Positions 52,578-61,414 of a stretch of 64,000 nt of DNA are shown one piece after another. How positions within the stretch are numbered: position 1 is the first letter of the stretch; every line of letters starts with the position of its first letter. The notes under the pieces are model-generated. The model was not told the DNA's origin and did no database searches. It worked only from the letters and a program-made list of their open reading frames with translations. Source of the stretch: Sorangium sp025924095 (lineage in GTDB: Bacteria; Myxococcota_A; Polyangia; Polyangiales; Polyangiaceae); NCBI RefSeq assembly GCF_051521505.1, contig NZ_CP150356.1, positions 12,214,001 through 12,278,000 of the forward strand, read 5' to 3'. Both the position numbers and the translations under genes were made by a program.

Positions 52578-52611
52578 CGCTCCGCCGCCCCCGTTGCACT
52601 GGAGTCCGACC

Positions 52612-54018
52612 ATGAACGCACTGCCCAGCATCTCTCCGCCCGTCCCCGGCGAGCCCGAGCGCGCCTCGATGCGCACCGCCATTCCGGGGCCCGCGTCCGA
52701 GGCGCTCCGCGCTCGCCACCATCGCTATCAGGACGCGCGGCCGATCCACTTCTATCAGGACGCGCGGAAGAGCCTGGGCAACTACATGGTCGACGTGGAC
52801 GGCAATGTCCTGCTCGACGTGTACGGGCACATCGCCGCCGTGCCCATCGGCTATAACCACCCGGATCTGCTCGCCGCCTGGCGCAATGGCCGCTTTGACT
52901 GGTGCGCCGGCTACCGCTCGTCGCTCGGGGTCGCGCCCGCGCCCGAGTGGGTCGACATCGTCGAGAAGGCGCTGATGCGCGTCGCGCCGAAGGGGCACTC
53001 GCACGTGTTCACCTTCACGACCGGCGCCGAGGCGGTGGAGAACGCGCTCAAGGCCGCGTTCATCCGGCTCGCCCGGCGCCGGCGCGGCGGCGCGCAGCCG
53101 AGCGACGGCGACCTCGCCGCCGCCATGCTCAACCGGCAGCCCGGCATCAACGCCTTCAAGGTGATCTCCTTCGAGGGCGGGTTCCACGGCCGCAGCATGG
53201 GCGCCCTCTCGGCGACGCGGAGCAAGCCGATCCACAAGCTCGATATCCCTGCGTTCGACTGGCCCGTCGTGCCGTTCCCTGCGAACCAGTTCCCCGAGGC
53301 GGCCCACGCCGAGCAGAACCGCGCCGCCGAGGCGCGCTCGCTCGAGGCGGTCAAGGCCGCGATCGACGCGCACCCGGACGAGATCGCCGCGGTCATCGTC
53401 GAGCCCATCCAGGGCGAGGGCGGCGATCGCCACGCGAGCCCCGCGTTCTTCCAGGCGCTCCGCCGCCTCACCTCGGAGCACGGCGTCGCGCTCATCCTCG
53501 ACGAGGTGCAGACCTGCGGCGGCGGGACCGGCGCGCTGTGGGCGCACGAGGCCTGGGACCTGCCCGAGCCGCCGGACATGGTGACGTTCTCCAAGAAGAT
53601 GCAGCTCGGCGGCTTCTACTGCCGCGAGGAGCTCGCGCCGATCGAGCCGCTGCGCATCTTCAACACCTGGCTCGGCGACCCGATCCGCGGCGCGCAGCTC
53701 GAGGTGATCCTCGAGGTCGTCGAGCGCGACAGGCTCCTCGAGAACACGCGGGTGACGGGCCAGCGCCTCGTCGCCGGGCTCGAGGACCTCTGCCTCCGCT
53801 ACCCCGGGGTGCTCTCGGGCGCCCGGGGCAGCGGCACCTTCGCCGCCGTCGACTTCCCCCATGCCGCCCGCCGCGACGCGGCGCTCACCGCGCTCCGCAA
53901 CCGCGGCCTCGAGGTGGGGGGCTCGGGCGACCGCACGCTCCGCTTCCGGCCGGCGCTTGTCTTCGCCCCGCGCCACGTCGCCGAGGCGCTCGACCTCCTC
54001 GAGTCGGTCTGCAAGTGA
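52612..54018 (+). CDS. Class III PLP aminotransferase, 4-aminobutyrate aminotransferase-like
   Basis: 468 residues from the ATG at 52612 with GGAG seven bases upstream. Key blocks: DVDGNVLLDVYGHIAAVPIG, FTTGAEAVENALKAAFI, EPIQGEGGDRHASPAFF, LILDEVQTCGGGTGALWAHE and the PLP-lysine TFSKKMQLGGFYC. It belongs to the same branch as the aminotransferase at 46796 and resembles eukaryotic GABA transaminase. The next gene (deacetylase) overlaps its stop (GTGA), so deacetylation and transamination may be successive steps on an acetylated diamine. Substrate inferred only. Confidence 0.9.
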   Translation: MNALPSISPPVPGEPERASMRTAIPGPASEALRARHHRYQDARPIHFYQDARKSLGNYMVDVDGNVLLDVYGHIAAVPIGYNHPDLLAAWRNGRFDWCAGYRSSLGVAPAPEWVDIVEKALMRVAPKGHSHVFTFTTGAEAVENALKAAFIRLARRRRGGAQPSDGDLAAAMLNRQPGINAFKVISFEGGFHGRSMGALSATRSKPIHKLDIPAFDWPVVPFPANQFPEAAHAEQNRAAEARSLEAVKAAIDAHPDEIAAVIVEPIQGEGGDRHASPAFFQALRRLTSEHGVALILDEVQTCGGGTGALWAHEAWDLPEPPDMVTFSKKMQLGGFYCREELAPIEPLRIFNTWLGDPIRGAQLEVILEVVERDRLLENTRVTGQRLVAGLEDLCLRYPGVLSGARGSGTFAAVDFPHAARRDAALTALRNRGLEVGGSGDRTLRFRPALVFAPRHVAEALDLLESVCK

Positions 54019-54986
54019 CCGCCGCCTCCGCCTCCACCTCGCTTCCGATCCGGGTGTTCCACTCGGCGCGCTACTTCGCGGACATCGGCGAGCACGTCAT
54101 GCCGATGCGCAAGTTCGCCCTCGTGCGCGAGGCGATCGAGCGGAGCGGCCTGCCCGCGCGCATCGAGGAGCCCGAGCCGGTCAGCGACGAGGACCTCCTC
54201 CGCGTGCATACGCCCGAGTACCTCCGGGCGATCGCGACCGGCGAGCCCCGGGCGCTGGCCGAGTCGCAGAAGTTCCCCTGGTCGCCGGCGCTCGCCGGGG
54301 CGGTGCGCTTCACGAACGGCGGCTGCATCGCCGCCGTCTCCGCGGCGCTCGAGGAGGGCATCGCGGGCAACCTCGCGAGCGGCTTCCACCACGCGCACGC
54401 CGCGCACGGCGAGGGCTTCTGCACCTTCAACGGCCTCGTCGTCGCGATGGAGCGCGCGCGCGCCGAGGGGCGCATCCGCCGCGCCCTGGTTGTCGACATG
54501 GACCTTCACTACGGCAACGGCACCGCGTCGCTGCTCGCGTCGCGCCCCTGGGCGTTCGCCCTCTCCATCTACGGCAACTGGTACAAGCAGAACCGGGCGT
54601 ACAGGGACGTCGAGGGCGAGCGCGCTCCGGACACGGAGAACAGCTGGTCCGTCCCGGTGCCGGGCGGGAGCGGCGGCGCCGCGTACCTCGAGATCCTGGA
54701 GCGGCACCTCGGCCCCGCGATCGATCGCGCCGCGCCCGACCTGATCCTGTACCAGGCCGGCGCGGACCCGTTCCGCGAGGACCCGTACTCGCCGCTCGAC
54801 CTGACGCACGATGACCTGCGCGCGCGCGACGAGTTCGTGTTCCGGACCGCGCTCGAGCGGCGTATCCCGATCGCGTGGGTCCTCGCGGGCGGCTACACGC
54901 CCGACGTGAGCCGGGTGGTCGAGGTGCACCTCGGCACGTTCGTCGCGGCGGTGCGGGCGAGGGAGGCGCGCCGGGAGGGGCCGTGA
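54015..54986 (+). CDS. HDAC-family deacetylase / acetylpolyamine amidohydrolase-like
   Basis: 323 residues from the GTG at 54015, coupled to the aminotransferase. The arginase/deacetylase fold is marked by SGFHHAHAAHGEGFCTFNGL (HH at 125-126), VVDMDLHYGNGT (zinc ligands D163 and H165) and YQAGADPF (third ligand D251). All zinc ligands and the catalytic His pair are kept. Bacterial members remove acetyl groups from polyamines, acetoin-pathway enzymes or other small amides. Placement with two aminotransferases and an aldehyde dehydrogenase favours a small amine substrate. Confidence 0.88.
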   Translation: MTAASASTSLPIRVFHSARYFADIGEHVMPMRKFALVREAIERSGLPARIEEPEPVSDEDLLRVHTPEYLRAIATGEPRALAESQKFPWSPALAGAVRFTNGGCIAAVSAALEEGIAGNLASGFHHAHAAHGEGFCTFNGLVVAMERARAEGRIRRALVVDMDLHYGNGTASLLASRPWAFALSIYGNWYKQNRAYRDVEGERAPDTENSWSVPVPGGSGGAAYLEILERHLGPAIDRAAPDLILYQAGADPFREDPYSPLDLTHDDLRARDEFVFRTALERRIPIAWVLAGGYTPDVSRVVEVHLGTFVAAVRAREARREGP

Positions 54987-55117
54987 TCCCGTAAGAAGGG
55001 GCCATTCGCTCGACGCGTCTCCGCGCGGCGCAGGTGAAGGCTCATCGCGCGGGTGCACACGGCGGCGCGGCGCGGCGCCTGCTCCGGCGCGGCGACCTTC
55101 GCGCCGGCCTTTGCTGG

Positions 55118-55123
55118 TAGACT
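55118..55123 (+). promoter_or_regulatory. -10-like box TAGACT upstream of the ATG at 55130
   Basis: TAGACT, then CGCGCC, then ATG: same arrangement and same six intervening bases as at 42746. Transcription is expected to start at the A of ATG. No Shine-Dalgarno sequence. A convincing -35 was not found. Confidence 0.4.
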
Positions 55124-55129
55124 CGCGCC

Positions 55130-56131
55130 ATGGCCGATCTGAACGACCCCGTCCGCCTGGCCGAGCTGCACGGCGCCATGCTGCGCACGGACGCGGACGC
55201 CCTCCTCGACGCCTGCGTGGCGCGGGCCGCCAGGCTCGCGCGGGCGCCGATCGCGTTCGTGAGCCTCGTCATCCGCCATATCCAGCTCCTGCGCGCGCAC
55301 CACGGGCTGCCCCTGGAGCTCGCCGTGAGCTGCGCGACCTCGCGGAGCAACTCGTTCTGCCAGCTCGTCGTGCGCGACGAGGTGCCGCTCATCGTCGAGG
55401 ACGCGCTGCGCGACGAGCGCGTGCCGAAGGAGCTCGTCGAGAGCTACGGCATCCGCGCCTACGCCGGGGTGCCGGTGCGCGTGCGCGGCCACGCGATCGG
55501 CTCGCTCTGCGTGCTCGACGTCGTGCCCCGCCGCTTCGACCCGCGCGCCATCGACGGCCTCGAGCAGCTCGCCCTCGAGGTCGCCGGCCGGCTCGCCGAT
55601 CTCGTCGAGCGCGACGCGCCGCTCGGCAGCGCCGACGTCCAGGAGCGCCTCGTCCGCATCGAGCAGGCCACGCGCGTCCTGGAGCGCGCGCTCCTGGCCC
55701 TCGCGCCGGTCATCGCCGCGGCCGAGAGCGCGGCGGGGCCGCGGCCGCCGGTCGACGCGATGCACGCGACCCCCTCGGCGCTCGTGACGCTTGCCAGCCT
55801 GCGCGCGGCCGTCGGGTGCTGGCGCGACATGGGCTCCGTCGCGGAGGAGCTCTGCGACGAGGCCGCGGCCGTCGCGAGCTCCGCCCCCGCGGCGTCCGGG
55901 CTCGTCGCGGCGGCCCGGGCGCTCGCGCGGGGCATGGCCGAGGTCGGCCCGCTCGTCCGCCTCGCCGAGGGGGTGCTCGAGGGGACGCTCGAGGAAACCG
56001 CCGCCGAGCGGGGGAGGTCGCTCGTGCTGCGCGGCGCGCTCGAGGCGCACGAGGCCGCCTGCGCGGCGGTGGGCGAGATCCGCGCGGGCGCCCTGCGCGC
56101 GCGGGCGGCGCCAGCCGGCAGCGCGGCGTGA
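55130..56131 (+). CDS. GAF domain protein
   Basis: 333 residues. An N-terminal GAF domain (about 8-165) is indicated by RLARAPIAFVSLV, SCATSRSNSFCQLVVRDEVP, DERVPKELVESYGIRAYAGV and GSLCVLDVVPRRFDPRAIDG. Such domains bind small ligands, haem or cyclic nucleotides. The rest is Ala-rich and helical, perhaps a coiled-coil or scaffold, with no kinase, HATPase or GGDEF output domain in the same chain. Ligand unknown. It precedes the T6SS island but a link is not shown. Confidence 0.85.
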   Translation: MADLNDPVRLAELHGAMLRTDADALLDACVARAARLARAPIAFVSLVIRHIQLLRAHHGLPLELAVSCATSRSNSFCQLVVRDEVPLIVEDALRDERVPKELVESYGIRAYAGVPVRVRGHAIGSLCVLDVVPRRFDPRAIDGLEQLALEVAGRLADLVERDAPLGSADVQERLVRIEQATRVLERALLALAPVIAAAESAAGPRPPVDAMHATPSALVTLASLRAAVGCWRDMGSVAEELCDEAAAVASSAPAASGLVAAARALARGMAEVGPLVRLAEGVLEGTLEETAAERGRSLVLRGALEAHEAACAAVGEIRAGALRARAAPAGSAA

Positions 56132-56203
56132 GCGCCGGGCGCCGCGGCGGCGCGCGGTAGGTGATTTGCAGCGCGCACATAACGTACACTCGGAGCTCGA
56201 GCC

Positions 56204-58897
56204 ATGTCGCGCCTCTCGCTCTCGTTCGCGTCAAAAGAGGAATCGCTCTCGGTGCGGCGCTTCGCGGTCCGGGAGCAGATGTCGTCGCTCTTCGAGGTGT
56301 CGATCCTGGCCGTCTCCGAGCTCGAGGACCTCGATCTCGACAGCATCGTGGGCAAGGCCGCTGCCTTCAAGGTCGAGTCGGCCGTCCTGCAGTCGGTCGT
56401 GCCCTCCCGGGTCTGGGCCGGCCTCTGCTCCCACATGGAGCAGGTGCAGGCCGAGCCGACGGGGCTCTCCACCTACCGGCTGCGCATCGTGCCTTTGCTG
56501 TTTCGGGCGACGCTCCGGCGCAACAACCGCATTTTTCAGCACATGACAGCGCCCGACATCGCGCTCCTCATGCTCAAGGAGTGGGATATCGAGCCGGAGG
56601 TGAAGCTGAGCGCGAAATATCCCGCCTATGAGTACCGAGTGCAGTACGGCGAGACTGATTTCGCGTTCATGTGCCGGTTGCTCGAGGAGGCGGGCATTGC
56701 CTTTCATTTCGCGCACCGCCCGGGCAGCGGCATGGGCGCCGAGCTGACTCGCCTCGTCCTGAGCGACGCCCCGCAGCGCAACGAGCCGCGCTCCGAGGCG
56801 CCGATCGCCTACGTCGAGAACCCGAACCGCTCCGCCGGGCGGGAGTACGTGAGCGAGGTGATGGTGAGTCACGAGGTGCGGCCGGGTCACGTCACCCTCC
56901 GCGACTTCGATTTCAGGATGAGGCCCGATTACCAGCTCTTCGCGGAGGCGAAGGAGGGCCTCGAGGACGAGCTCCGCTACGAGCACTACCACTACCTGCC
57001 CGGGGCGTTCGTGGTCGAGCCGGGCAAGGGCGGGGATACGCCGGTCGCCGACGACAGGGGCGTCGCGCGGGTCGACATGAAGGAGGCGGAGGGGCTCGCG
57101 ACCCGGAGCCTCGAGAGCGAGCGGCGCGGACGGCGCTCGGTCCAGTACCGCACGAACGCCGTCGACCTGTGCCCCGGCGTCGTCCTGTCGATCGGCCAGC
57201 ACCCCCGCAAGGAGCTCGGCCCGGGCCAGGCGCTGCTCGTCGTCGCCTCCACGTTCGAGGGCGCGCACGACGGCGAGTGGACAACCACCGGCGAGGCCGT
57301 GTTCGCGGAGCACCCCTACCGCCCCGCGCGGCGGACGCCGAAGCCGCGGGTCGTGGGCGTGCAGAGCGCGATCGTTGTCGGCCCGCCGGGCGAGGAGATC
57401 CATACCGACGAGTTCGGGCGCGTGCGCGTGCAGTTCCACTGGGACCGCGAGGGGCGGTTCAGCGACGCGAGCTCGTGCTGGATCCGCGTCAGCCAGAGCT
57501 GGGCGGGGAGCCGCTATGGATTCATGGCCATCCCCCGCGTCGGGCAGGAGGTCCTCGTCGACTTCTTCGACGGCGACCCCGACCGGCCGGTGATCGTGGG
57601 CCGCGTCCACAACAACACGACGCGCGTGCCGTACCCGCTGCCCGCCGAGAAGACCAAGAGCGGCTGGAAGAGCGACTCCTCGCCGGGCTCGGGCGGGTTC
57701 AACGAGCTCTCGTTCGACGATGCCGCGGGGCGCGAGCTCATCCACGTCCAGGCGCAGCGCGACTACTCCGAGGTGATCAAGCACGATCAGCGCTCGACCG
57801 TGCTCTCGAACCGCTCGGCCAGCGTGACCGGCAGCGACTCGGTGACCGTCGGGGGCAGCCAGAGCTCCAGCGTCATCAAGGATCAGAGCCACACGATCGG
57901 CGAGCAGCAGATCAACCACATCGGCGCGGGCCGCACGTCGATCATCCGCACCTCCGACGCGGTCGACGCCGGGGACAGCCAGAGCGTCACGGTCGGCGAT
58001 GGCGTCGGATACACGATCAACAAGGACAAGACCGTCCAGATCACGAACGGCGTCGCGTCGATCCGGATCACGCCGGAAGGCATCTTCATCGACGCGAACG
58101 GCAACCTCGAGATCTCGGCGGGCGGGCTGCTCAAGCTGTCCGGCGCCGAGGTCCAGATCGACGGCGGGCCGAACGTGTTCATCAACAGCACGTCCGCGAA
58201 GGCGCCCTCGGTGGCGACGATCGGCAAGGCCAGGGCCCCGAGCGCGCCGGGCGGGCCGGGCAGCGGGGGCGCGACGAGCGTGCTCGCGGAGGTGATGCGC
58301 GGCGGCGGCGCCGTCGCCTCGCCGGGGGGCATCGCGGACGTCGAGGTGAGGAGCGCTCCGCTGGGGCTCGACCGCGCCATCGCCACGCCGCCGCTCAACC
58401 CGGCCGCGGCGCCGGCGTCGCTCCAGATCGGGCCCGGCGCGGGCGCGGCGATCCTGGAGGCGGTCCGCGCGCCCTCCTCGCCGCTCGCCGCGCTGGTGAA
58501 GATGGGGGCCGGCGCCGTGCAGCTCTTCCGGCTCGCGGAGGGGGAGAGCCTCGCCTCGCTGCCGTCGACGCTGGACGTGCTCGGTCCGGTGCTCACCCGG
58601 CCGATCCCCGCGCTCGGCGACCTGAGCGCGAGCGACATCGGGTCGCTCGTGAACGCGGGCAGCGCGGCCGGCATCCTCCACGTAGGCGGCGCGGGCGGGC
58701 AGGTGATGCAGCTCCTGGCGCTGCGGACCGCCGCGGCGCCGCGGTCGGTGAACGGCGCGGCGGTGAAGGCCGAGGCGCAGGCGACCGAGGCCTCGGGCGC
58801 GCCCCCCGAGCGGGCCTACGCGGGGGCGCTGTCGGCCCAGGGCGTGGCGCTTTACCGGGGCGATCTGAAGGGCGGCTTCGCCAAGGTGGAGCCGTGA
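56204..58897 (+). CDS. vgrG: Type VI secretion tip protein VgrG
   Basis: 897 residues. The gp27/Phage_GPD-like part (about 10-350) includes ISALRRNNRIFQ-like TLRRNNRIFQHM and YRVQYGETDFAFMCRLLEEAGIAF; the gp5-OB part lies near 385-470 (GRVRVQFHWDREGR, SCWIRVSQSWAGSRYG, VGQEVLVDFFDGDPDRPVIV); and the beta-helix needle follows with SVTVGGSQSSSV repeats and DUF2345-like strands (about 520-660). A further roughly 200-residue Ala/Pro-rich C-terminal extension is of unknown role and might carry cargo. VgrG forms the spike on the Hcp tube and carries PAAR effectors; the cognate chaperone and effector follow directly. Confidence 0.95.
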   Translation: MSRLSLSFASKEESLSVRRFAVREQMSSLFEVSILAVSELEDLDLDSIVGKAAAFKVESAVLQSVVPSRVWAGLCSHMEQVQAEPTGLSTYRLRIVPLLFRATLRRNNRIFQHMTAPDIALLMLKEWDIEPEVKLSAKYPAYEYRVQYGETDFAFMCRLLEEAGIAFHFAHRPGSGMGAELTRLVLSDAPQRNEPRSEAPIAYVENPNRSAGREYVSEVMVSHEVRPGHVTLRDFDFRMRPDYQLFAEAKEGLEDELRYEHYHYLPGAFVVEPGKGGDTPVADDRGVARVDMKEAEGLATRSLESERRGRRSVQYRTNAVDLCPGVVLSIGQHPRKELGPGQALLVVASTFEGAHDGEWTTTGEAVFAEHPYRPARRTPKPRVVGVQSAIVVGPPGEEIHTDEFGRVRVQFHWDREGRFSDASSCWIRVSQSWAGSRYGFMAIPRVGQEVLVDFFDGDPDRPVIVGRVHNNTTRVPYPLPAEKTKSGWKSDSSPGSGGFNELSFDDAAGRELIHVQAQRDYSEVIKHDQRSTVLSNRSASVTGSDSVTVGGSQSSSVIKDQSHTIGEQQINHIGAGRTSIIRTSDAVDAGDSQSVTVGDGVGYTINKDKTVQITNGVASIRITPEGIFIDANGNLEISAGGLLKLSGAEVQIDGGPNVFINSTSAKAPSVATIGKARAPSAPGGPGSGGATSVLAEVMRGGGAVASPGGIADVEVRSAPLGLDRAIATPPLNPAAAPASLQIGPGAGAAILEAVRAPSSPLAALVKMGAGAVQLFRLAEGESLASLPSTLDVLGPVLTRPIPALGDLSASDIGSLVNAGSAAGILHVGGAGGQVMQLLALRTAAAPRSVNGAAVKAEAQATEASGAPPERAYAGALSAQGVALYRGDLKGGFAKVEP

Positions 58898-58960
58898 CGC
58901 CGGGGGCCCGTGGGATGCCGGAGGGCGAGCGCAGCTCCTCGCGGCGTGGAGGCGGAGACG

Positions 58961-59395
58961 ATGCCGCGAGTTGAGAACACCGACGTGTCCTTCGACGTGC
59001 CGCGCGACTGGGAGGACCGCTCGGTGGTGGCCTTCTCGGTGCCGGCGAAGCCCGGGCAGGGGATGGCCGCGAACCTCGTGATGACGCGCGACACGCTCGC
59101 GGCGGGCGAGGACATCCGGCGGTACGGCGACCGGCAGCTCGTCGAGATCGCCAGGCGGCTCGACGGCTTCCAGCTGCACGCGCGGCAGGAGATCACGCTC
59201 GGTGGCCAGCCGGCGCTGGAGCTCCGGTTCGTGTGGCGGGGACAGAGCGGGCCGCTCGAGCAGCGGATCGTGTTCGTCGCCGGGCGCAAGCCGGCGGTCC
59301 TGAGCTTCACGGCGACCATGCCGAAGGGCGAGGCCGCGCGGCTCAACCCGGTCTTCGACCGCATCCTCGCGAGCGTGAAGCTCGACCAGGACTGA
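58961..59395 (+). CDS. DUF1795 (EagR/DcrB-like) effector chaperone
   Basis: 144 residues from the ATG at 58961, preceded by GGAGGCGGAG. The fold signature PRVENTDVSFDVPRDWEDRS, MVVTRD-like VMTRDTLAAGEDIRRYGDRQL and LDGFQLHARQEITLGGQPA matches DUF1795. EagR proteins of this family bind and shield the transmembrane helices of prePAAR effectors before secretion, and this gene lies between vgrG and such an effector, so that role is well supported. No signal peptide, consistent with a cytoplasmic chaperone. Confidence 0.88.
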   Translation: MPRVENTDVSFDVPRDWEDRSVVAFSVPAKPGQGMAANLVMTRDTLAAGEDIRRYGDRQLVEIARRLDGFQLHARQEITLGGQPALELRFVWRGQSGPLEQRIVFVAGRKPAVLSFTATMPKGEAARLNPVFDRILASVKLDQD

Positions 59396-59410
59396 GGGGG
59401 CCGTGAGGCC

Positions 59411-61054
59411 GTGAGCGCCCTCGAAGCGGCCCGGATGGGCGACGAGATCGGCCACACGTCCGCGTGGGCCGGCCTCATCGCGGGGGCGTGCATCGGGCTC
59501 GCGATCGGCGGCGCGATCCTGTTCACCGCGGTCACCGGGGGCGCCGGGGCGATCCTCATCGGCGCGGCGATCGCCGGCGGCGTCGGGCTCGGCGCCGCCG
59601 GCGCGCTGGCCGGCGCCGAGATCGGCAAGATGTTCGAGGGGTCCCCGTGCGGGGCGATCGAGACGGGATCTCCCGACACGTTCATCGAGGCGAGGGCCGC
59701 CGCGCGCGCGGAGCTCGATGTCATCGAGCACGGCGACAAGAAGGTCGCGCAGGGCAGCTCCACGGTCCTCGTCAATGGCAAGCTCCTGGGGCGCAAGAGC
59801 GAGAGGGCCGAGTGCGGCGGCGTCATCCGAAAGGGGGCGTCGTTCACCTTCATCGGCGGCGACACGCTGACGCGCGTGCCGATCGAGGACGAGGTGCCGT
59901 CATGGCTCATCACGACGCTGCAATGGACGGCGCTCATCGGGGGCGGGGTGGCGCTCGTCCTGACGGGCGTGGGCGTCGGCCTGCTGGCGAGCGCGAGCGC
60001 CGGCGTGTTGGCGGGCGTGCGCGCCGGCATCACCGTCACGGCGCTGGGGCTCGGCGGCTCGCTCGGCGGCGGGTTCATCGGCAAGCACGTGGGCGGGGCG
60101 GTGGGCAGCCTCGGCGGCGAGCGCGCGGCGCGGATCGGCGAGATCGTCGGCGAGTTCGGCGGGAGCCTCTACGGCGGCGTCCGCGCCGTGAAGCTCGGTG
60201 AGCAGCTCGGAGCGCTCCGGCTGCCCGCCGCGACGCCGGCCACGCCGGGGAGGAGGGCGACGCCGAGCCCGCAGGAGGTGGCGAGGGCGCGCACCTGGAC
60301 CAACGAGCGGATGGCCGAGGCGCCGCCCCCGGACCCCGCGGCGAACGCGAGGCTCGACGCGAGGATCGCGGAGAACCGCGCGGCGTACGAGCGGGTGCAG
60401 CGGGGCGAGCTGGAGCACCCGAACACGACCCCCGAGCGGCTCAAGATGGCCGTCGAGGGAGCTGGCGACGGCCAGCGCGTCCCGCTCACGTACAAGGATC
60501 GCGCGCAGTTCGACCGGCTGCAGGGGGAAATCAAGAACACCTTCGAGTCCGAGGGGATCACCGACGCGACCGTGCAGCAGCTCGGCTCGGCCACGGACGG
60601 GTTCAAGGGCAACCCGGAGAAGCCGTTCGGGTTCTGGTCGTCGAAATCGGACACGGATTTTGCGATTCACAGCGATCAGGCGCTGGTGCAAGCGCAGCAG
60701 GCGGGCGCGCCCTACAACACCAGGTACGGGATCTTCAAGAACGGCGAGGCGCCGAGCGCGCTGAACCCGGAGGGGAGGCCGGGGCTGGCGAACACGTCGC
60801 TCGGGAGCAAGCTGAACGCGCTCGCGGAGAGGTGGAACGTCGAGATCTATGGTGAGCCCAACCCGAGCAACGGCGGCTTCGACTTCAAGCTCAACGGGGC
60901 GCAGGAGCCGAACGGCAGCTTCCCGACGATCTACCGGGGTCCCGAGGCCTACGGCACGACGCCCCCCGCCCCGCGGGCGCCGGCGGGCAGCGCCGGGACG
61001 GCCGGCGCGGGCGGGACGAGCGTCGCGACCCCTCCAGGCGACGGCGACCCCTGA
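59411..61054 (+). CDS. T6SS prePAAR/PAAR membrane effector with predicted nucleotidyltransferase toxin domain
   Basis: 547 residues, GTG start at 59411, 15 bp after the chaperone gene. The prePAAR motif AARxxDxxxH is seen exactly (A6-H15, AARMGDEIGH). Two hydrophobic blocks (about 19-70 and 165-235) would cross the target membrane; the PAAR-type part lies between them (SPCGAIETGSPDTFIEARA, VAQGSSTVLVNGKLLGRKS, ECGGVIRKGASF). After a Pro-rich linker the C-terminal domain (about 335-510) shows LGS (391-393), SDTDFAI (413-419) and a later FDFKL (D491), the GS...DxD...D pattern of nucleotidyltransferases. I infer a toxin that adds nucleotides to protein, RNA or a small target. The 109-residue gene right after it is the likely immunity gene. 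Confidence 0.78.
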   Translation: MSALEAARMGDEIGHTSAWAGLIAGACIGLAIGGAILFTAVTGGAGAILIGAAIAGGVGLGAAGALAGAEIGKMFEGSPCGAIETGSPDTFIEARAAARAELDVIEHGDKKVAQGSSTVLVNGKLLGRKSERAECGGVIRKGASFTFIGGDTLTRVPIEDEVPSWLITTLQWTALIGGGVALVLTGVGVGLLASASAGVLAGVRAGITVTALGLGGSLGGGFIGKHVGGAVGSLGGERAARIGEIVGEFGGSLYGGVRAVKLGEQLGALRLPAATPATPGRRATPSPQEVARARTWTNERMAEAPPPDPAANARLDARIAENRAAYERVQRGELEHPNTTPERLKMAVEGAGDGQRVPLTYKDRAQFDRLQGEIKNTFESEGITDATVQQLGSATDGFKGNPEKPFGFWSSKSDTDFAIHSDQALVQAQQAGAPYNTRYGIFKNGEAPSALNPEGRPGLANTSLGSKLNALAERWNVEIYGEPNPSNGGFDFKLNGAQEPNGSFPTIYRGPEAYGTTPPAPRAPAGSAGTAGAGGTSVATPPGDGDP

Positions 61055-61066
61055 GCGGAGACGATC

Positions 61067-61396
61067 ATGAGCAAGGCAGCCAGCACGACGCTCGCGTGGT
61101 CTTTCAAGAGCGATCTCTCGCAGGAGGAGATGCGCAGGCGGCTCGACGAGCGATGGCCGTCGGCGTGGGCGATCTCGGACAGCGATCGTCACGGCGACTA
61201 CCTCGCCGGCAAGCTCACGCCGGAGGCGGCGGCGCGCATCTACGAGGACGGCCTCAGGTTCGTTGTGCACCTGCGCTTCTACTCGGCGGGCGGCGACGTG
61301 AAGATGCAGCTCCTGGAGGCGCAGCAGCGGCTCATCGTCGAGGTGCTCCCGCTCGTCGGCGCGCGCGACGTCGAGCCGACGGAGCCGCTCGACTGA
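61067..61396 (+). CDS. Candidate immunity protein for the T6SS effector
   Basis: 109 residues, starting 12 bp after the effector stop with GCGGAGA upstream. No signal peptide or membrane helix, so it would act in the cytoplasm. Mixed alpha/beta (TTLAWSFKSDLSQEEMRRRL, LRFVVHLRFYSAGGDVKMQL). No family recognised. Its size, cytoplasmic nature and position directly behind a toxin-like gene are the basis for the call; such immunity genes evolve fast and often lack relatives. It converges with the DUF2169 gene. Confidence 0.6.
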   Translation: MSKAASTTLAWSFKSDLSQEEMRRRLDERWPSAWAISDSDRHGDYLAGKLTPEAAARIYEDGLRFVVHLRFYSAGGDVKMQLLEAQQRLIVEVLPLVGARDVEPTEPLD

Positions 61397-61414
61397 CGCT
61401 CCCCTCGGTCCGGA

